A DNA stretch of 64,000 nt from Bacteroidota bacterium (GTDB taxonomy: Bacteria > Bacteroidota > Ignavibacteria > Ignavibacteriales > Ignavibacteriaceae). The notes under the pieces are model-generated. The model saw only the letters and a program-made list of their open reading frames with translations, searched no databases and had not been told where the DNA came from. Below are positions 9,260-17,265 of this stretch, one piece after another. The stretch's first letter is position 1. Each line of letters starts with the position of its first letter. Position numbers and translations under genes: made by a program. Location: contig JAKALM010000001.1 of assembly GCA_021824145.1 (NCBI GenBank), forward strand, positions 496,001 through 560,000, in the 5' to 3' direction.

Positions 9260-10765
9260 ATGATTTCTTTAAGCATGATAGTAAAAAACGAAGAAAAACA
9301 TTTGCGCGGCTGCCTTGAATCCGTAAAAGGTGTTGTTGACGAAATAATTTTAGTTGATACAGGCTCTACTGACGGCACAATTAAAATTGCAGAAGAATTT
9401 GGAGCAAAGATTTTTCACTTCAATTGGATAAATGATTTTGCTGCGGCAAGAAATTTCTCATTATCAAATTGCAAAGGCGACTGGATCCTATATTTGGACG
9501 CTGATGAAAGACTTTCAGAAAAATCTATTGCAGAATTAAAACGTTTGACGGCAATTAAGAAAAAAGCAGCATACTATTGTCAAGTCCGCAGCATTGATGA
9601 CAAAAATGATAGGCCGTCTTTAATGTCCTATGTGCGATTATTTGTCAGTGATAATAAAATTAATTTTGAAGGTGCTGTTCACGAACAGATTGAAAACTCA
9701 CTAAGGCAAAATAAATTCGAAATAAAGAATTCAAATATTGAAATCCTGCATATCGGTTACAATCTGGATAAAGATGGTTTGCAATCAAAGGCAAAAAGAA
9801 ATTTAGAGATTTTACTGAAAGAATTTGAAAAGAAAAAGAATTCATATTACGCTTTTCAATTAGGTCAGACATATGGAATTCTAAATGATAAAATTTCAGC
9901 AATAAAATATTTTAAAATAGCGCTTGAGGATTCGTTGCTAAGTCATGAATATAAATCGACTGCTTATCGTTATATAGCAATTGATCATGCAGAAAAGCAA
10001 GAATGGAATGATGCGTTAGAAAATATTACAAACAGTATTCGTAATGATGATCAGCAGCCTTTAGCATTGCTTACCGCAGCCAAAATTTTTGTTAAGCTGA
10101 AAAATTTTGCTAATGCAGAAGAAATGTGCATGAAGGCGTTTGAAGTTAATTCGAAGCTGCTAAAAAACGGAATAGCTTCAAGTCAGACAATTTTCTTAAA
10201 CCAAAAAGATTTTTTAATAAATGCTCTTGGCATAGCAATTCAGTCTGAAAATACTAAGATGTTTAATTACTTTTATGAAAGGCTCAAATTATCAGACCTA
10301 AAACAAAGAAGTGAAGATTTAGAAATTGAACTTAGATTATATGATGTCTTATTAAACAAAAAAAGTATAGAACAAAATGAGTCGGATCTGTTTATACAAA
10401 TTATAAATCAAAATAATTTAGACCTTATTCTTGCAATGTTAGATAAATATGAAGTTGTTAATAATAAAATTATTTTATTGGAAAAATTAAGTGAAAAACT
10501 TCCGGACAACTCAATAATACTTAATAAGCTTGGCTTAGTTCTCGCATCAATTAAAGAATTTACTAAAGCTGAAATCTATTTGGAACAATCAGTAAAAATA
10601 AATCCAAATGATCCATCTGCATTTTTTTATTTAATTTCTGTTTATCTTCAAGAAAATAAAATCAATAGTATAATTAGTTTAATTGAGGCTGCTGAAAGTA
10701 AATTTTCAAATATGAATTTTGTATTAGATAAGCTGAAGCTTATAAAACAGAAGTTGAATCTTTAG
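9260..10765 (+). CDS. GT2 glycosyltransferase with C-terminal TPRs
   Basis: 501 residues. The N-terminal 230 form a GT2 domain of the type often annotated as TPR-domain glycosyltransferase: SMIVKNEEKHLRGCLESV, VDTGSTDGT, AAARNFSL and the metal site D80-A-D82. The remainder is TPR-like, with clear repeats near residues 190-290 and 410-480. Some relatives of this family (SunS-like) glycosylate peptides, so a protein acceptor is plausible. A 200-base gap with palindromes separates it from the gene before. It is the last gene before the flagellin region, which makes it a candidate flagellin glycosyltransferase (inference). Confidence 0.87.
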   Translation: MISLSMIVKNEEKHLRGCLESVKGVVDEIILVDTGSTDGTIKIAEEFGAKIFHFNWINDFAAARNFSLSNCKGDWILYLDADERLSEKSIAELKRLTAIKKKAAYYCQVRSIDDKNDRPSLMSYVRLFVSDNKINFEGAVHEQIENSLRQNKFEIKNSNIEILHIGYNLDKDGLQSKAKRNLEILLKEFEKKKNSYYAFQLGQTYGILNDKISAIKYFKIALEDSLLSHEYKSTAYRYIAIDHAEKQEWNDALENITNSIRNDDQQPLALLTAAKIFVKLKNFANAEEMCMKAFEVNSKLLKNGIASSQTIFLNQKDFLINALGIAIQSENTKMFNYFYERLKLSDLKQRSEDLEIELRLYDVLLNKKSIEQNESDLFIQIINQNNLDLILAMLDKYEVVNNKIILLEKLSEKLPDNSIILNKLGLVLASIKEFTKAEIYLEQSVKINPNDPSAFFYLISVYLQENKINSIISLIEAAESKFSNMNFVLDKLKLIKQKLNL

Positions 10766-11219
10766 TGTGAAAAAATCTGCTCTTAATTTTAGTTTTTATC
10801 CAACCTGAGATATTATATTTCTGAATATACTCTGAATATACTCTGATTATACTATGAATGTACTCTGATTATACTATGAATGTACTCTAAATAGAGTTTA
10901 ACATACCTGTCTTACTAAAAAGCCAAGTTTTGTCTAAATAATAATAAGGCTTCTTAAACTTTCACTTCACTTCTGCGCAATAAGTCCTATCTCAATTTTA
11001 ATTGCAGTACTTAGTTAAGTCTCTTGGATGCTGTTAAAGCAATCATAGATGGTTAACTAATCCAAATCAATTAATCATTGATGCCTTTTCTGTCGAAGGT
11101 TATAATTATTAACAGACGTTACAAATGGCAAAAACATTATTATGTGTATCTAAAGTTATTAAATCAAACCGAATTACTATTAGTTAGATCGCTGATGAAA
11201 ATAATTAATTACAAAGGGC
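10766..11219. other. 454-base non-coding region upstream of the flagellin promoter
   Basis: No convincing gene is present. It holds an 11-bp tandem repeat (10818-10894) that ends in the palindrome ACTCTA-AA-TAGAGT (10884-10897). The rest is AT-rich with no clear terminator behind the glycosyltransferase gene. A 65-codon open frame at 11078-11275 is rejected because it runs through the flagellin promoter and lacks a ribosome site. Confidence 0.6.
10818..10894. repeat. Seven tandem 11-bp direct repeats
   Basis: Seven consecutive 11-base units occur with consensus ACTCTGAWTAT: TTTCTGAATAT, ACTCTGAATAT, ACTCTGATTAT, ACTATGAATGT, ACTCTGATTAT, ACTATGAATGT and ACTCTAAATAG. The fourth and sixth are identical, as are the third and fifth, giving a perfect 22-base duplication (10840-10861 and 10862-10883). 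The period is close to one DNA helical turn, so the units would present the same face to a bound protein. The array sits about 330 bases upstream of the flagellin sigma-28 element. Confidence 0.85.
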
Positions 11220-11246
11220 TAAACTTTTTTATTCAATCACCGATAA
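11220..11246 (+). promoter_or_regulatory. Sigma-28 (FliA) promoter of fliC
   Basis: TAAACTTT (starting 11220) and ACCGATAA (11239-11246) are separated exactly as in the sigma-28 consensus TAAAGTTT-N11-GCCGATAA. Transcription would start near 11253, giving a leader of about 95 bases. fliA and flgM are both in this window. Confidence 0.88.
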
Positions 11247-11303
11247 TGATGTTGAGATGCAGATCTCATAAATAATTAACAAGTAAGCATAAGGCTTACA
11301 TAC

Positions 11304-11342
11304 CGGGAAAGGATTCCCGATAACTTAAAATTACACGGAGGT
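11304..11342 (+). promoter_or_regulatory. Candidate CsrA-binding leader of fliC
   Basis: A 6-bp hairpin (11304-11309 with 11314-11319) carries the tetraloop AGGA at 11310-11313. Downstream, ACACGGAGGT at 11333-11342 includes the Shine-Dalgarno site and matches the CsrA consensus ACANGGANGT at every fixed position. The two GGA motifs are 26 bases apart, a spacing one CsrA dimer could bridge. The design resembles the Bacillus subtilis hag leader. No csrA or fliW gene is in the window, so the regulator is inferred. Confidence 0.6.
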
Positions 11343-11347
11343 TTTTT

Positions 11348-12169
11348 ATGGCTTTCACAGTTAACTCAAACTTAGGCGCAATGGATGCCTACAATGCTTT
11401 GGCTCAAACCCAACAGCAAACCCAAACAGCTCAATTACAGCTCGCTTCTCAAAAACGTATTAACTCAGTATCAGATGATACATCTGGATATCGTGTTAGT
11501 AAAGAGCTGCAAGCTAAAATTGGATTAATGAATTCTGCTGTTACAAATATTGACTCTGCAAAGAGTTTGCTTTCAACTGCAGAATCTGCTTTATCCAGCG
11601 TTAATGATCTTATAATTCAGATCCAAGGTAAAGTATCTCAAGCAAGTGACCCTACAAAGAACTTGTCATCTCTTGCTAACGATATCAATTCTCTAGGAAA
11701 TGAAATAAGTGCTATTTTTGCTAATACTGTATTTGACAGTACTGCATTGTTAAGCGGCAGCACCGTTCCTAGTGGCGCTAATTTTGTGTTCCAGACAGGT
11801 GTCACTGCAACTGGTACTGAAATGACAACAATTAATTTTGGTACTTTAAGCACACTTAGCCTTGCTTCTATTTCAGGTTCTGGCGCAACTTCTTCTAACA
11901 TTACTTCAATTAATGTTTCCGGCTTGCAGACAGCAGTTCAAAATGCATTAGGAACTATTGGTAACTTTACCCAGAGATTGAATGTTAAAGAAGATTATCT
12001 TAACTCGGCGATCTCCAATGCACAGTCAACTGTAGATAGATTAACCGGCGCAGATGTTGCGAAAGAACAACTTTCATCAACACAGGGTCAAATTGCTCAG
12101 CAGATTTCAACAACTATGCTTTCACAATTGAACTCTGCACCTCAACAACTTTTAAGATTATTCCAATAA
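11348..12169 (+). CDS. fliC: Flagellin
   Basis: A 273-residue filament subunit. The conserved N-terminal D0/D1 helices are clear (VNSNLGAMDAYNAL, RINSVSDDTSGYRVSKELQAKI). So is the C-terminal pair (ERLxVKEDYLNSAISN-like segment, AKEQLSSTQGQIAQQ, ending LLRLFQ). The middle, about residues 140-190, is short and rich in Ser, Thr and Gly, so D2/D3 domains are nearly absent; the Ser/Thr could be sites for O-glycosylation (inference). GGAGG lies 5 bases before the ATG. The gene has its own sigma-28 promoter and a terminator directly after it, so it is mainly a single-gene transcript. Confidence 0.97.
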   Translation: MAFTVNSNLGAMDAYNALAQTQQQTQTAQLQLASQKRINSVSDDTSGYRVSKELQAKIGLMNSAVTNIDSAKSLLSTAESALSSVNDLIIQIQGKVSQASDPTKNLSSLANDINSLGNEISAIFANTVFDSTALLSGSTVPSGANFVFQTGVTATGTEMTTINFGTLSTLSLASISGSGATSSNITSINVSGLQTAVQNALGTIGNFTQRLNVKEDYLNSAISNAQSTVDRLTGADVAKEQLSSTQGQIAQQISTTMLSQLNSAPQQLLRLFQ

Positions 12170-12186
12170 TAGAAATCTTAACAATT

Positions 12187-12222
12187 CTTATCCCCGGCAA
12201 AAAACCGGGGATAAGATTTTTT
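12187..12222 (+). terminator. Rho-independent terminator after fliC
   Basis: An 11-bp perfect stem (CTTATCCCCGG, 12187-12197, pairs with 12205-12215) with a 7-base A-rich loop is followed by ATTTTTT. It would uncouple strong fliC transcription from fliS and fliD. Confidence 0.92.
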
Positions 12223-12232
12223 ATTGAAGGTT

Positions 12233-12580
12233 ATGAGTAACATGTACAGCACAAAATACAATAACAATAAAAGCAAATTAAATCCTTATCTTGTAAAAGA
12301 GATAATGGAAGCAACTCCCCAGCAGCTTTTAATAAAAATTTATGATTTTGCAATTACAAGCTGCCAAAAGCATGATCTTTATAAAACAAACGCTGCATTG
12401 CAGCAGTTAATTAGTGCACTTAGATTCGATACGGATGAAGTTAGAAAAGTTTCTATTGGATTTCTAAAATTATATCAATATTGCCAGGATCAGATGAGAA
12501 AGAAAAATTACAGTATGGTACTTGAAATATTAACGGAATTAAGAAAGTCCTGGCTGGAAGCTTTTAGTAAGTTAGGATAA
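12233..12580 (+). CDS. fliS: Flagellar export chaperone FliS
   Basis: About 115 residues, the usual FliS size. The family signature is near the N-terminus: NPYLVKEIMEATPQQLLIKIYDFAITSC, followed by an all-helical body with LRFD. FliS binds the disordered C-terminus of flagellin and keeps it monomeric until export. The start is uncertain: a TTG at 12224, ATG at 12233 and ATG at 12242 are in frame. GAAGG (12226-12230) sits too close to 12233 and suits 12242 somewhat better. It lies between the fliC terminator and fliD, 4 bases ahead of fliD. Confidence 0.9.
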   Translation: MSNMYSTKYNNNKSKLNPYLVKEIMEATPQQLLIKIYDFAITSCQKHDLYKTNAALQQLISALRFDTDEVRKVSIGFLKLYQYCQDQMRKKNYSMVLEILTELRKSWLEAFSKLG

Positions 12581-12584
12581 AATT

Positions 12585-14411
12585 ATGGCAACTACTACAA
12601 GCTCAGTATCTTCAACACCTTCAAATTCAATCAGCAGTCAAATTGATGCTTTAGTAGCTTCCTATACCCAGCAAGAAACCAATCAACTAGTTGTACCTCT
12701 TCAGAATAATCAAAAGAATTACCAAAATCTTTCCGACGCATACGATACATTATCTACAAAGCTTACTACTTTGCAAGGCACCGTAAATTCCATGCAGCAG
12801 ACTGGAACAAGTTCTGTTTTTGAAGATAAAACAACAACTTCATCAAACAGTAATTTTGTAACTGCAACAGCTACCGGTGCCGCATCGGCAAGCGGTTACC
12901 AAATAAGAGTTAGCCAGCTTGCAAAAAGCGATGTTGTTGTTTCTCAAGACCAAACAACTTCAACTGCAAATGCTATTACTGGAACTCATACTTTTGATAT
13001 AGCAGGCGGAGGAGGTACTGCCGGACAGTTGATAAGCCATGTATCGGTAACTTTTGGCGCCAGCGAAACTAATCAAACAGCAATGCAGAAAATTGCTAGC
13101 GCTATAAATTCAAGCCAGGCGGTTGTTACATCATCTGCTAAAACTGATGCCGCGGTTCCAGCTGGAGGTGCATCTACTTCTTTTACTATTAATCTTAATG
13201 GAACTACTACTACAATACCGGTTACAAATGTCAGCTCATATGGAGCAATGATGGATAATATTGTAACTCAAATTACTACTTTAGTTCCAGGTTTAACAGT
13301 ACAGAAACTTACAAATACACCAAGTGCTGGACAAGATCAACTTCAGATAAAGGTTAATAATCCAACAAATTATATTACGATTACTCCTCCTACTAGTGGA
13401 TATGATCCTGTTACAGATTTAGGGATTGGCGTTACAAATCTGGTTGCTGCTTCCGGAATTGTTAATGCATCTGTTTTTTCTCCTACTAGCACAACTTCTC
13501 AATTATCTTTAACAGCTACAAAAACTGGTTTAGACTATCGTGTGGAAAATTTAACCGATACTAATGGCGGCACTGCTTTGGCTTCAGTTGGACTAAATTT
13601 AGGATCAACTCGCCCTACTTTCAGTCAATCAACTTCTCCAAATACACCTGGGTTTATTTATCCGGACACCACAACAACTGGTAATCAACTAAATTCTGTG
13701 TTTACTTTTAATGGGCTTTCAATTCAAAGAAATTCCAACAGTGTAAGCGACCTTGCTACCGGAGTCACTTTTAATTTGAACGCAGTACAGCAGACGACTG
13801 ATCCAACTGCAACAATTACAGTACAACCTGATGTTACTACAATTACATCTACAATCCAAAGTTTTATTACTCAGTTTAATGATGTTTATACTAATATAAA
13901 GAATAACAGCATCAGCAGTGAAAGTGAACGTGGAGTTTTTGTCGGGGATGCAAATGCAAGCACACTACTTCAAACGTTTTCTTCATTAACATATTCTCAA
14001 ATACCAGGTTTACCATTAGGTAATTTAAGTTATCTAGCTCAGATTGGAATTTCATTTGATACAACAAACGGATTATCCATATCAGATAATAATGAATTAA
14101 AAAATCAGCTTACAGCTAATCCTGATCAAGTTGGGGCTTTATTTAATTCTTCGAGTGGTATTGCAACAAGAATTTATAATGAAATAACTCCTTATCTTGG
14201 GGCCGGCGGTTATTTGGCAAAAGGTAAAGCAATATTTCAAACTGATATACAAAGTTTACAAGATAGAATTACTAATGAAAAAGCCCAAATTGATAAAGAA
14301 GGTCAGACTTTAAGAGATCAATATGTGCAGCTTCAAGTGGCTATGTCTCAGCTTTCCTCCACTTATGCAATGTTTGGAGTAGGAAACACATCAAATAATT
14401 TATTTGGTTAA
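12585..14411 (+). CDS. fliD: Flagellar filament cap protein FliD
   Basis: 608 residues, at the long end for the family. The N-terminal FliD domain is clear (SISSQIDALVASYTQQETNQL, residues 16-36, then a coiled coil). The C-terminal FliD_C domain covers about residues 370-600 (VFTFNGLSIQRNSNSVSDLATGV; LGAGGYLAKGKAIFQTDIQSLQDRI). The Ser/Thr-rich middle forms the outer cap domains. FliD sits at the tip of the filament and folds flagellin as it emerges. It is translated 4 bases after fliS with an AGGA ribosome site. Confidence 0.95.
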   Translation: MATTTSSVSSTPSNSISSQIDALVASYTQQETNQLVVPLQNNQKNYQNLSDAYDTLSTKLTTLQGTVNSMQQTGTSSVFEDKTTTSSNSNFVTATATGAASASGYQIRVSQLAKSDVVVSQDQTTSTANAITGTHTFDIAGGGGTAGQLISHVSVTFGASETNQTAMQKIASAINSSQAVVTSSAKTDAAVPAGGASTSFTINLNGTTTTIPVTNVSSYGAMMDNIVTQITTLVPGLTVQKLTNTPSAGQDQLQIKVNNPTNYITITPPTSGYDPVTDLGIGVTNLVAASGIVNASVFSPTSTTSQLSLTATKTGLDYRVENLTDTNGGTALASVGLNLGSTRPTFSQSTSPNTPGFIYPDTTTTGNQLNSVFTFNGLSIQRNSNSVSDLATGVTFNLNAVQQTTDPTATITVQPDVTTITSTIQSFITQFNDVYTNIKNNSISSESERGVFVGDANASTLLQTFSSLTYSQIPGLPLGNLSYLAQIGISFDTTNGLSISDNNELKNQLTANPDQVGALFNSSSGIATRIYNEITPYLGAGGYLAKGKAIFQTDIQSLQDRITNEKAQIDKEGQTLRDQYVQLQVAMSQLSSTYAMFGVGNTSNNLFG

Positions 14412-14418
14412 TTAGATT

Positions 14419-14745
14419 ATGCTGGCTAAAGAAATTGAAAATATTAAAAATCTACTTAAAGATATAATTTCCGATTTGAATTTAATTAATAATGGAGATT
14501 TTCAGTCAAATTTTGATAATGCTAAAGAAAAAATGCAATTATTCAATGAAATGAAAGAAAAATTGGAATTAGAGTATCCCATTGAAGATTTGAGAAATTA
14601 TGAACATGAATTGATGATTCTCACTAAACAAATTAGTAAAACATACGATAATATAATTGAAGTAAAAAAGAGACAACTTAAAGAAGTTGTTTTTAAGATT
14701 AAGCTTCTTCAAAATAGAAAAAAATTGATTAACTATAGCAGGTAA
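14419..14745 (+). CDS. Small coiled-coil protein, possible FliT/FlgN-type chaperone
   Basis: 108 residues, highly charged and predicted all-helical, with no signal peptide or membrane segment. Sequence similarity to FliT is not obvious by eye. Size, helical character and position directly after fliS and fliD (7-base gap) are those of FliT, the FliD export chaperone. It could instead be a FlgN-like chaperone or an unrelated helical protein. flgM follows 6 bases later, which places it in the late-gene export/regulation set. Confidence 0.5.
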   Translation: MLAKEIENIKNLLKDIISDLNLINNGDFQSNFDNAKEKMQLFNEMKEKLELEYPIEDLRNYEHELMILTKQISKTYDNIIEVKKRQLKEVVFKIKLLQNRKKLINYSR

Positions 14746-14751
14746 CTAGAA

Positions 14752-15015
14752 ATGGATATTAAACCCCTTTCTAATAATATATATTTTCCAAAAGAATTAC
14801 CGCAAAACGGTAAGGATCAACAAAAACAACAGAATTATAAAATACAGGATAAATTGGAGCTTTCGCAAGAAGTTCAGAATATGAAAAATCCAAACTTACA
14901 AGATACAAAACTTGCAAAAATCTCAGAGAAGATTAAAAATAATTATTATAATTCTGATGAGGTAATTAATAAAGTAGCAGATAAAATTTATAACGAAATC
15001 TCAAAGTCAAAATAG
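14752..15015 (+). CDS. flgM: Anti-sigma-28 factor FlgM
   Basis: 87 residues with the FlgM pattern. A disordered, Gln- and Asn-rich N-terminus is followed by DKLELSQEVQ (residues about 34-43). The C-terminal sigma-binding helices read LAKISEKIKNNYYNSDEVINKVADKIYNEI, matching the family layout IK-x-I-x-x-G-x-Y-x-V-D-x-x-x-V-A. FlgM holds FliA inactive until the hook is complete and is then exported. It ends the fliS-fliD operon, and a large palindrome follows at 15067-15106. Confidence 0.82.
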   Translation: MDIKPLSNNIYFPKELPQNGKDQQKQQNYKIQDKLELSQEVQNMKNPNLQDTKLAKISEKIKNNYYNSDEVINKVADKIYNEISKSK

Positions 15016-15066
15016 ATAAAAATTCTATTTTATTGTAACTCTCTTCGAATTCAATTCTATAATAAT

Positions 15067-15106
15067 TAAATTTTAATTAGCAAAGATGGTTGCTAATTAA
15101 AATTTA
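15067..15106. terminator. 16-bp palindrome, likely terminator after flgM
   Basis: Perfect inverted repeat 15067-15082 / 15091-15106 (TAAATTTTAATTAGCA arm) with an 8-base loop, followed by TATTTTTATAAT. The stem is AT-rich, so it is weaker than the fliC terminator. Confidence 0.65.
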
Positions 15107-15166
15107 TATTTTTATAATTCACTCCGAAAAAAAAAATTTCAACATCAGAGGTCCATTTCTGTAAAA

Positions 15167-15898
15167 ATGTCTACTGTTGACGATAAAGTGCAAGATAATA
15201 AGCTTCAGATTATTGGGAAATTAACTGCAAGCCTAATTCACGAAATACGGAATCCGCTTTCGGCAATAAAATTAAATCTTGACTATTTATCAATGATAGA
15301 GCAAGAACTTCCAAAAGAAGTAAACGAATCGGTGGATGTTTGTAAAGATGCACTTTTAAGAATTCAGTATTTGATTGATAATATGTTTACGTTTACTAAA
15401 CGTAATGTTAAAGGCGATCAGAAATGTTCTTTAAATGAAATAACAAAAAATGCCGTTGGAATGATGAAAGCAAATGCAGATCGGCGTTATGTAAATATTC
15501 AATTGGATTTAGATGAAAAACTTCCGTTTGGATATTTTGATAAAAGTAAGCTGTTGCAGGTTTTTCTCAATTTAATTACAAATGCTATTGAATCGTGCAA
15601 TGATAGGGGCGAAATAAAAATTAGAACGTATTTTGAAATTCCCGATTATATTATTTGGGAAATTGAAGATAACGGCGTGGGTATTGGCGAAGAAGATAAA
15701 GAAAAAATATTTCAAGATTTTTATACAAGTAAAGAAAAAGGAACTGGGCTTGGTTTAAGCGTCTGCAAAATGCTTTTAAAGGATTATCAAGCAGATTTAA
15801 ACTTTGAAAGCGAATTAGGGAAAGGCACTAGGTTCTTCATAAAATTTAATTCAAACCTTATGGATGTTAATGATGAAATTCAAAATATTAATAATTGA
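15167..15898 (+). CDS. Sensor histidine kinase (FlgS/NtrB-like)
   Basis: 243 residues and no membrane segment, so it is a cytoplasmic kinase. The HisKA box is at the very N-terminus with phospho-acceptor His25 in ASLIHEIRNPLSAIK. The HATPase domain shows an N box (NLITNAIESC), G1 (EDNGVGIG) and G2 (GTGLGLSVCKML). There is almost no sensor domain, as in cytosolic FlgS kinases that read the state of the flagellar export gate. Its stop codon overlaps the start of the sigma-54 activator, so the two are translationally coupled and form one two-component pair. The name FlgS is by analogy and context. Confidence 0.88.
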   Translation: MSTVDDKVQDNKLQIIGKLTASLIHEIRNPLSAIKLNLDYLSMIEQELPKEVNESVDVCKDALLRIQYLIDNMFTFTKRNVKGDQKCSLNEITKNAVGMMKANADRRYVNIQLDLDEKLPFGYFDKSKLLQVFLNLITNAIESCNDRGEIKIRTYFEIPDYIIWEIEDNGVGIGEEDKEKIFQDFYTSKEKGTGLGLSVCKMLLKDYQADLNFESELGKGTRFFIKFNSNLMDVNDEIQNINN

Positions 15899-17264
15899 TG
15901 ACGACCATCTGGTTTGTATTTCTTTAAAAAAACTTTTAATGAAGCTTGATTATGATGTTGAAATATGCATGGATGGCAAAGATGCTTTTGATACTGTAGA
16001 ACGATATGAACCCGATATTATTCTTCTTGATATTTACCTTACAACTCACAACGGCCTTGAATTATTAAAACAATTTCAAAAGAAATTTTTTCATATTCCT
16101 GTAATAATGATTACTGGATATTCAGATGTTAAAATTGCGGTTACTGCAATTAAATCTGGCGCATTCGATTTTTTACTTAAACCAATAGATGTTGATCAGC
16201 TGCAAATGGTTCTAAAAAAAGCGCTGGAAAATTTAACATTGAAGGCTGAAGTTCAAAAACTTAGCCAGATTATTCTTCAAGATGAATTGCCGAAAGAATT
16301 TTTTGGGAAGAGCAATAAAATATTGAGATTGCTTTCTTCAGTTGAGAAATTAGCAAAAAGTTCAGACACTACAGTTTTAATTGAAGGAGAAAGCGGAACT
16401 GGTAAAGAAATTTTTGCAAGGTTTATCCATCAAAGCAGCCCGAGAAAGAGCGGCCCATTTATTCAAATAAACTGTTCTGCAATTCCGAAAGAGTTGGCTG
16501 AAAGTGAATTATTCGGCCATGAAAAAGGTGCGTTTACCGGTGCGCTGCAAAAAACTAAATTAGGGAAATTTGAGCTCGCAAACGGAGGTACAATTCTTTT
16601 AGATGAAATTGGCGAGTTGTCGTTAGATCTTCAAGTAAAATTATTAAGAGTTTTGCAGGAAAGAAAATTTTATCGATTAGGCGGTGAGAAAGAAATTTCT
16701 ATTGATGTTAGAGTTTTAGCTGCTACAAATAAAAATTTGGAAGAAGAAGTTAAAAAAGGAAATTTTAGAGAGGATCTTTATTATAGATTAAATGTAGCGA
16801 AAGTTTATGTACCGCCTTTGCGCGAAAGGAAAGAAGATATACCAATTCTTGTTCTAAGGTTTTTAAATGAATTTGCTTCCAAGTTTAATAAGCAGATTAG
16901 GGGAATTGACAAAAGTGCTCTCGATATTCTTGTTTCCTATCAATGGAAAGGAAATATTCGAGAATTAAGAAATGTTATGGAACGTGCAGCGTTATTGATT
17001 GAAGACGATGAACTTAAAGAACATCATTTAAATTTTCTTATTGATTCTTCTGCTCCTAAAGAAATTGAAGGTGACGATTTTGTTTTAAAAATTCCATTTA
17101 AAGGCGTTAAAATTGACTTAGTTTTAAGAGCTCTAATTCAACAAACTCTTAAAATTACGAAAGGCAATCAGGTTAAAGCTGCAAAAATTTTGGGCTTATC
17201 ACGTTCAAAGCTAAGATACCGAATGGAACAACTTGGAATTGAAGTAACAAAAAATATTAAGTGA
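15864..17264 (+). CDS. NtrC-family sigma-54-dependent response regulator (FlgR-like)
   Basis: 466 residues. The receiver has acceptor Asp56 in ILLDIYL and a KP motif. The AAA+ domain shows Walker A GESGTGKE, the sigma-54 contact loop GAFTGA, and DEIGEL Walker B. A Fis-type helix-turn-helix sits at the C-terminus ([20 protein letters not shown]). It hydrolyses ATP to open sigma-54 promoters. Sigma-54-type elements precede flgB and fliL in this window, so it is the likely flagellar master activator. In-frame ATGs at 15864, 15870 and 15873 all overlap the kinase gene. It ends 1 base from the convergent minus-strand kinase gene. Confidence 0.93.
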   Translation: MLMMKFKILIIDDDHLVCISLKKLLMKLDYDVEICMDGKDAFDTVERYEPDIILLDIYLTTHNGLELLKQFQKKFFHIPVIMITGYSDVKIAVTAIKSGAFDFLLKPIDVDQLQMVLKKALENLTLKAEVQKLSQIILQDELPKEFFGKSNKILRLLSSVEKLAKSSDTTVLIEGESGTGKEIFARFIHQSSPRKSGPFIQINCSAIPKELAESELFGHEKGAFTGALQKTKLGKFELANGGTILLDEIGELSLDLQVKLLRVLQERKFYRLGGEKEISIDVRVLAATNKNLEEEVKKGNFREDLYYRLNVAKVYVPPLRERKEDIPILVLRFLNEFASKFNKQIRGIDKSALDILVSYQWKGNIRELRNVMERAALLIEDDELKEHHLNFLIDSSAPKEIEGDDFVLKIPFKGVKIDLVLRALIQQTLKITKGNQVKAAKILGLSRSKLRYRMEQLGIEVTKNIK

Positions 17265-17265
17265 A

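Noticed and set aside
11078-11275. 65-codon open frame upstream of fliC
   Set aside because: It spans the flagellin sigma-28 promoter, has no ribosome site and a composition like random AT-rich DNA.
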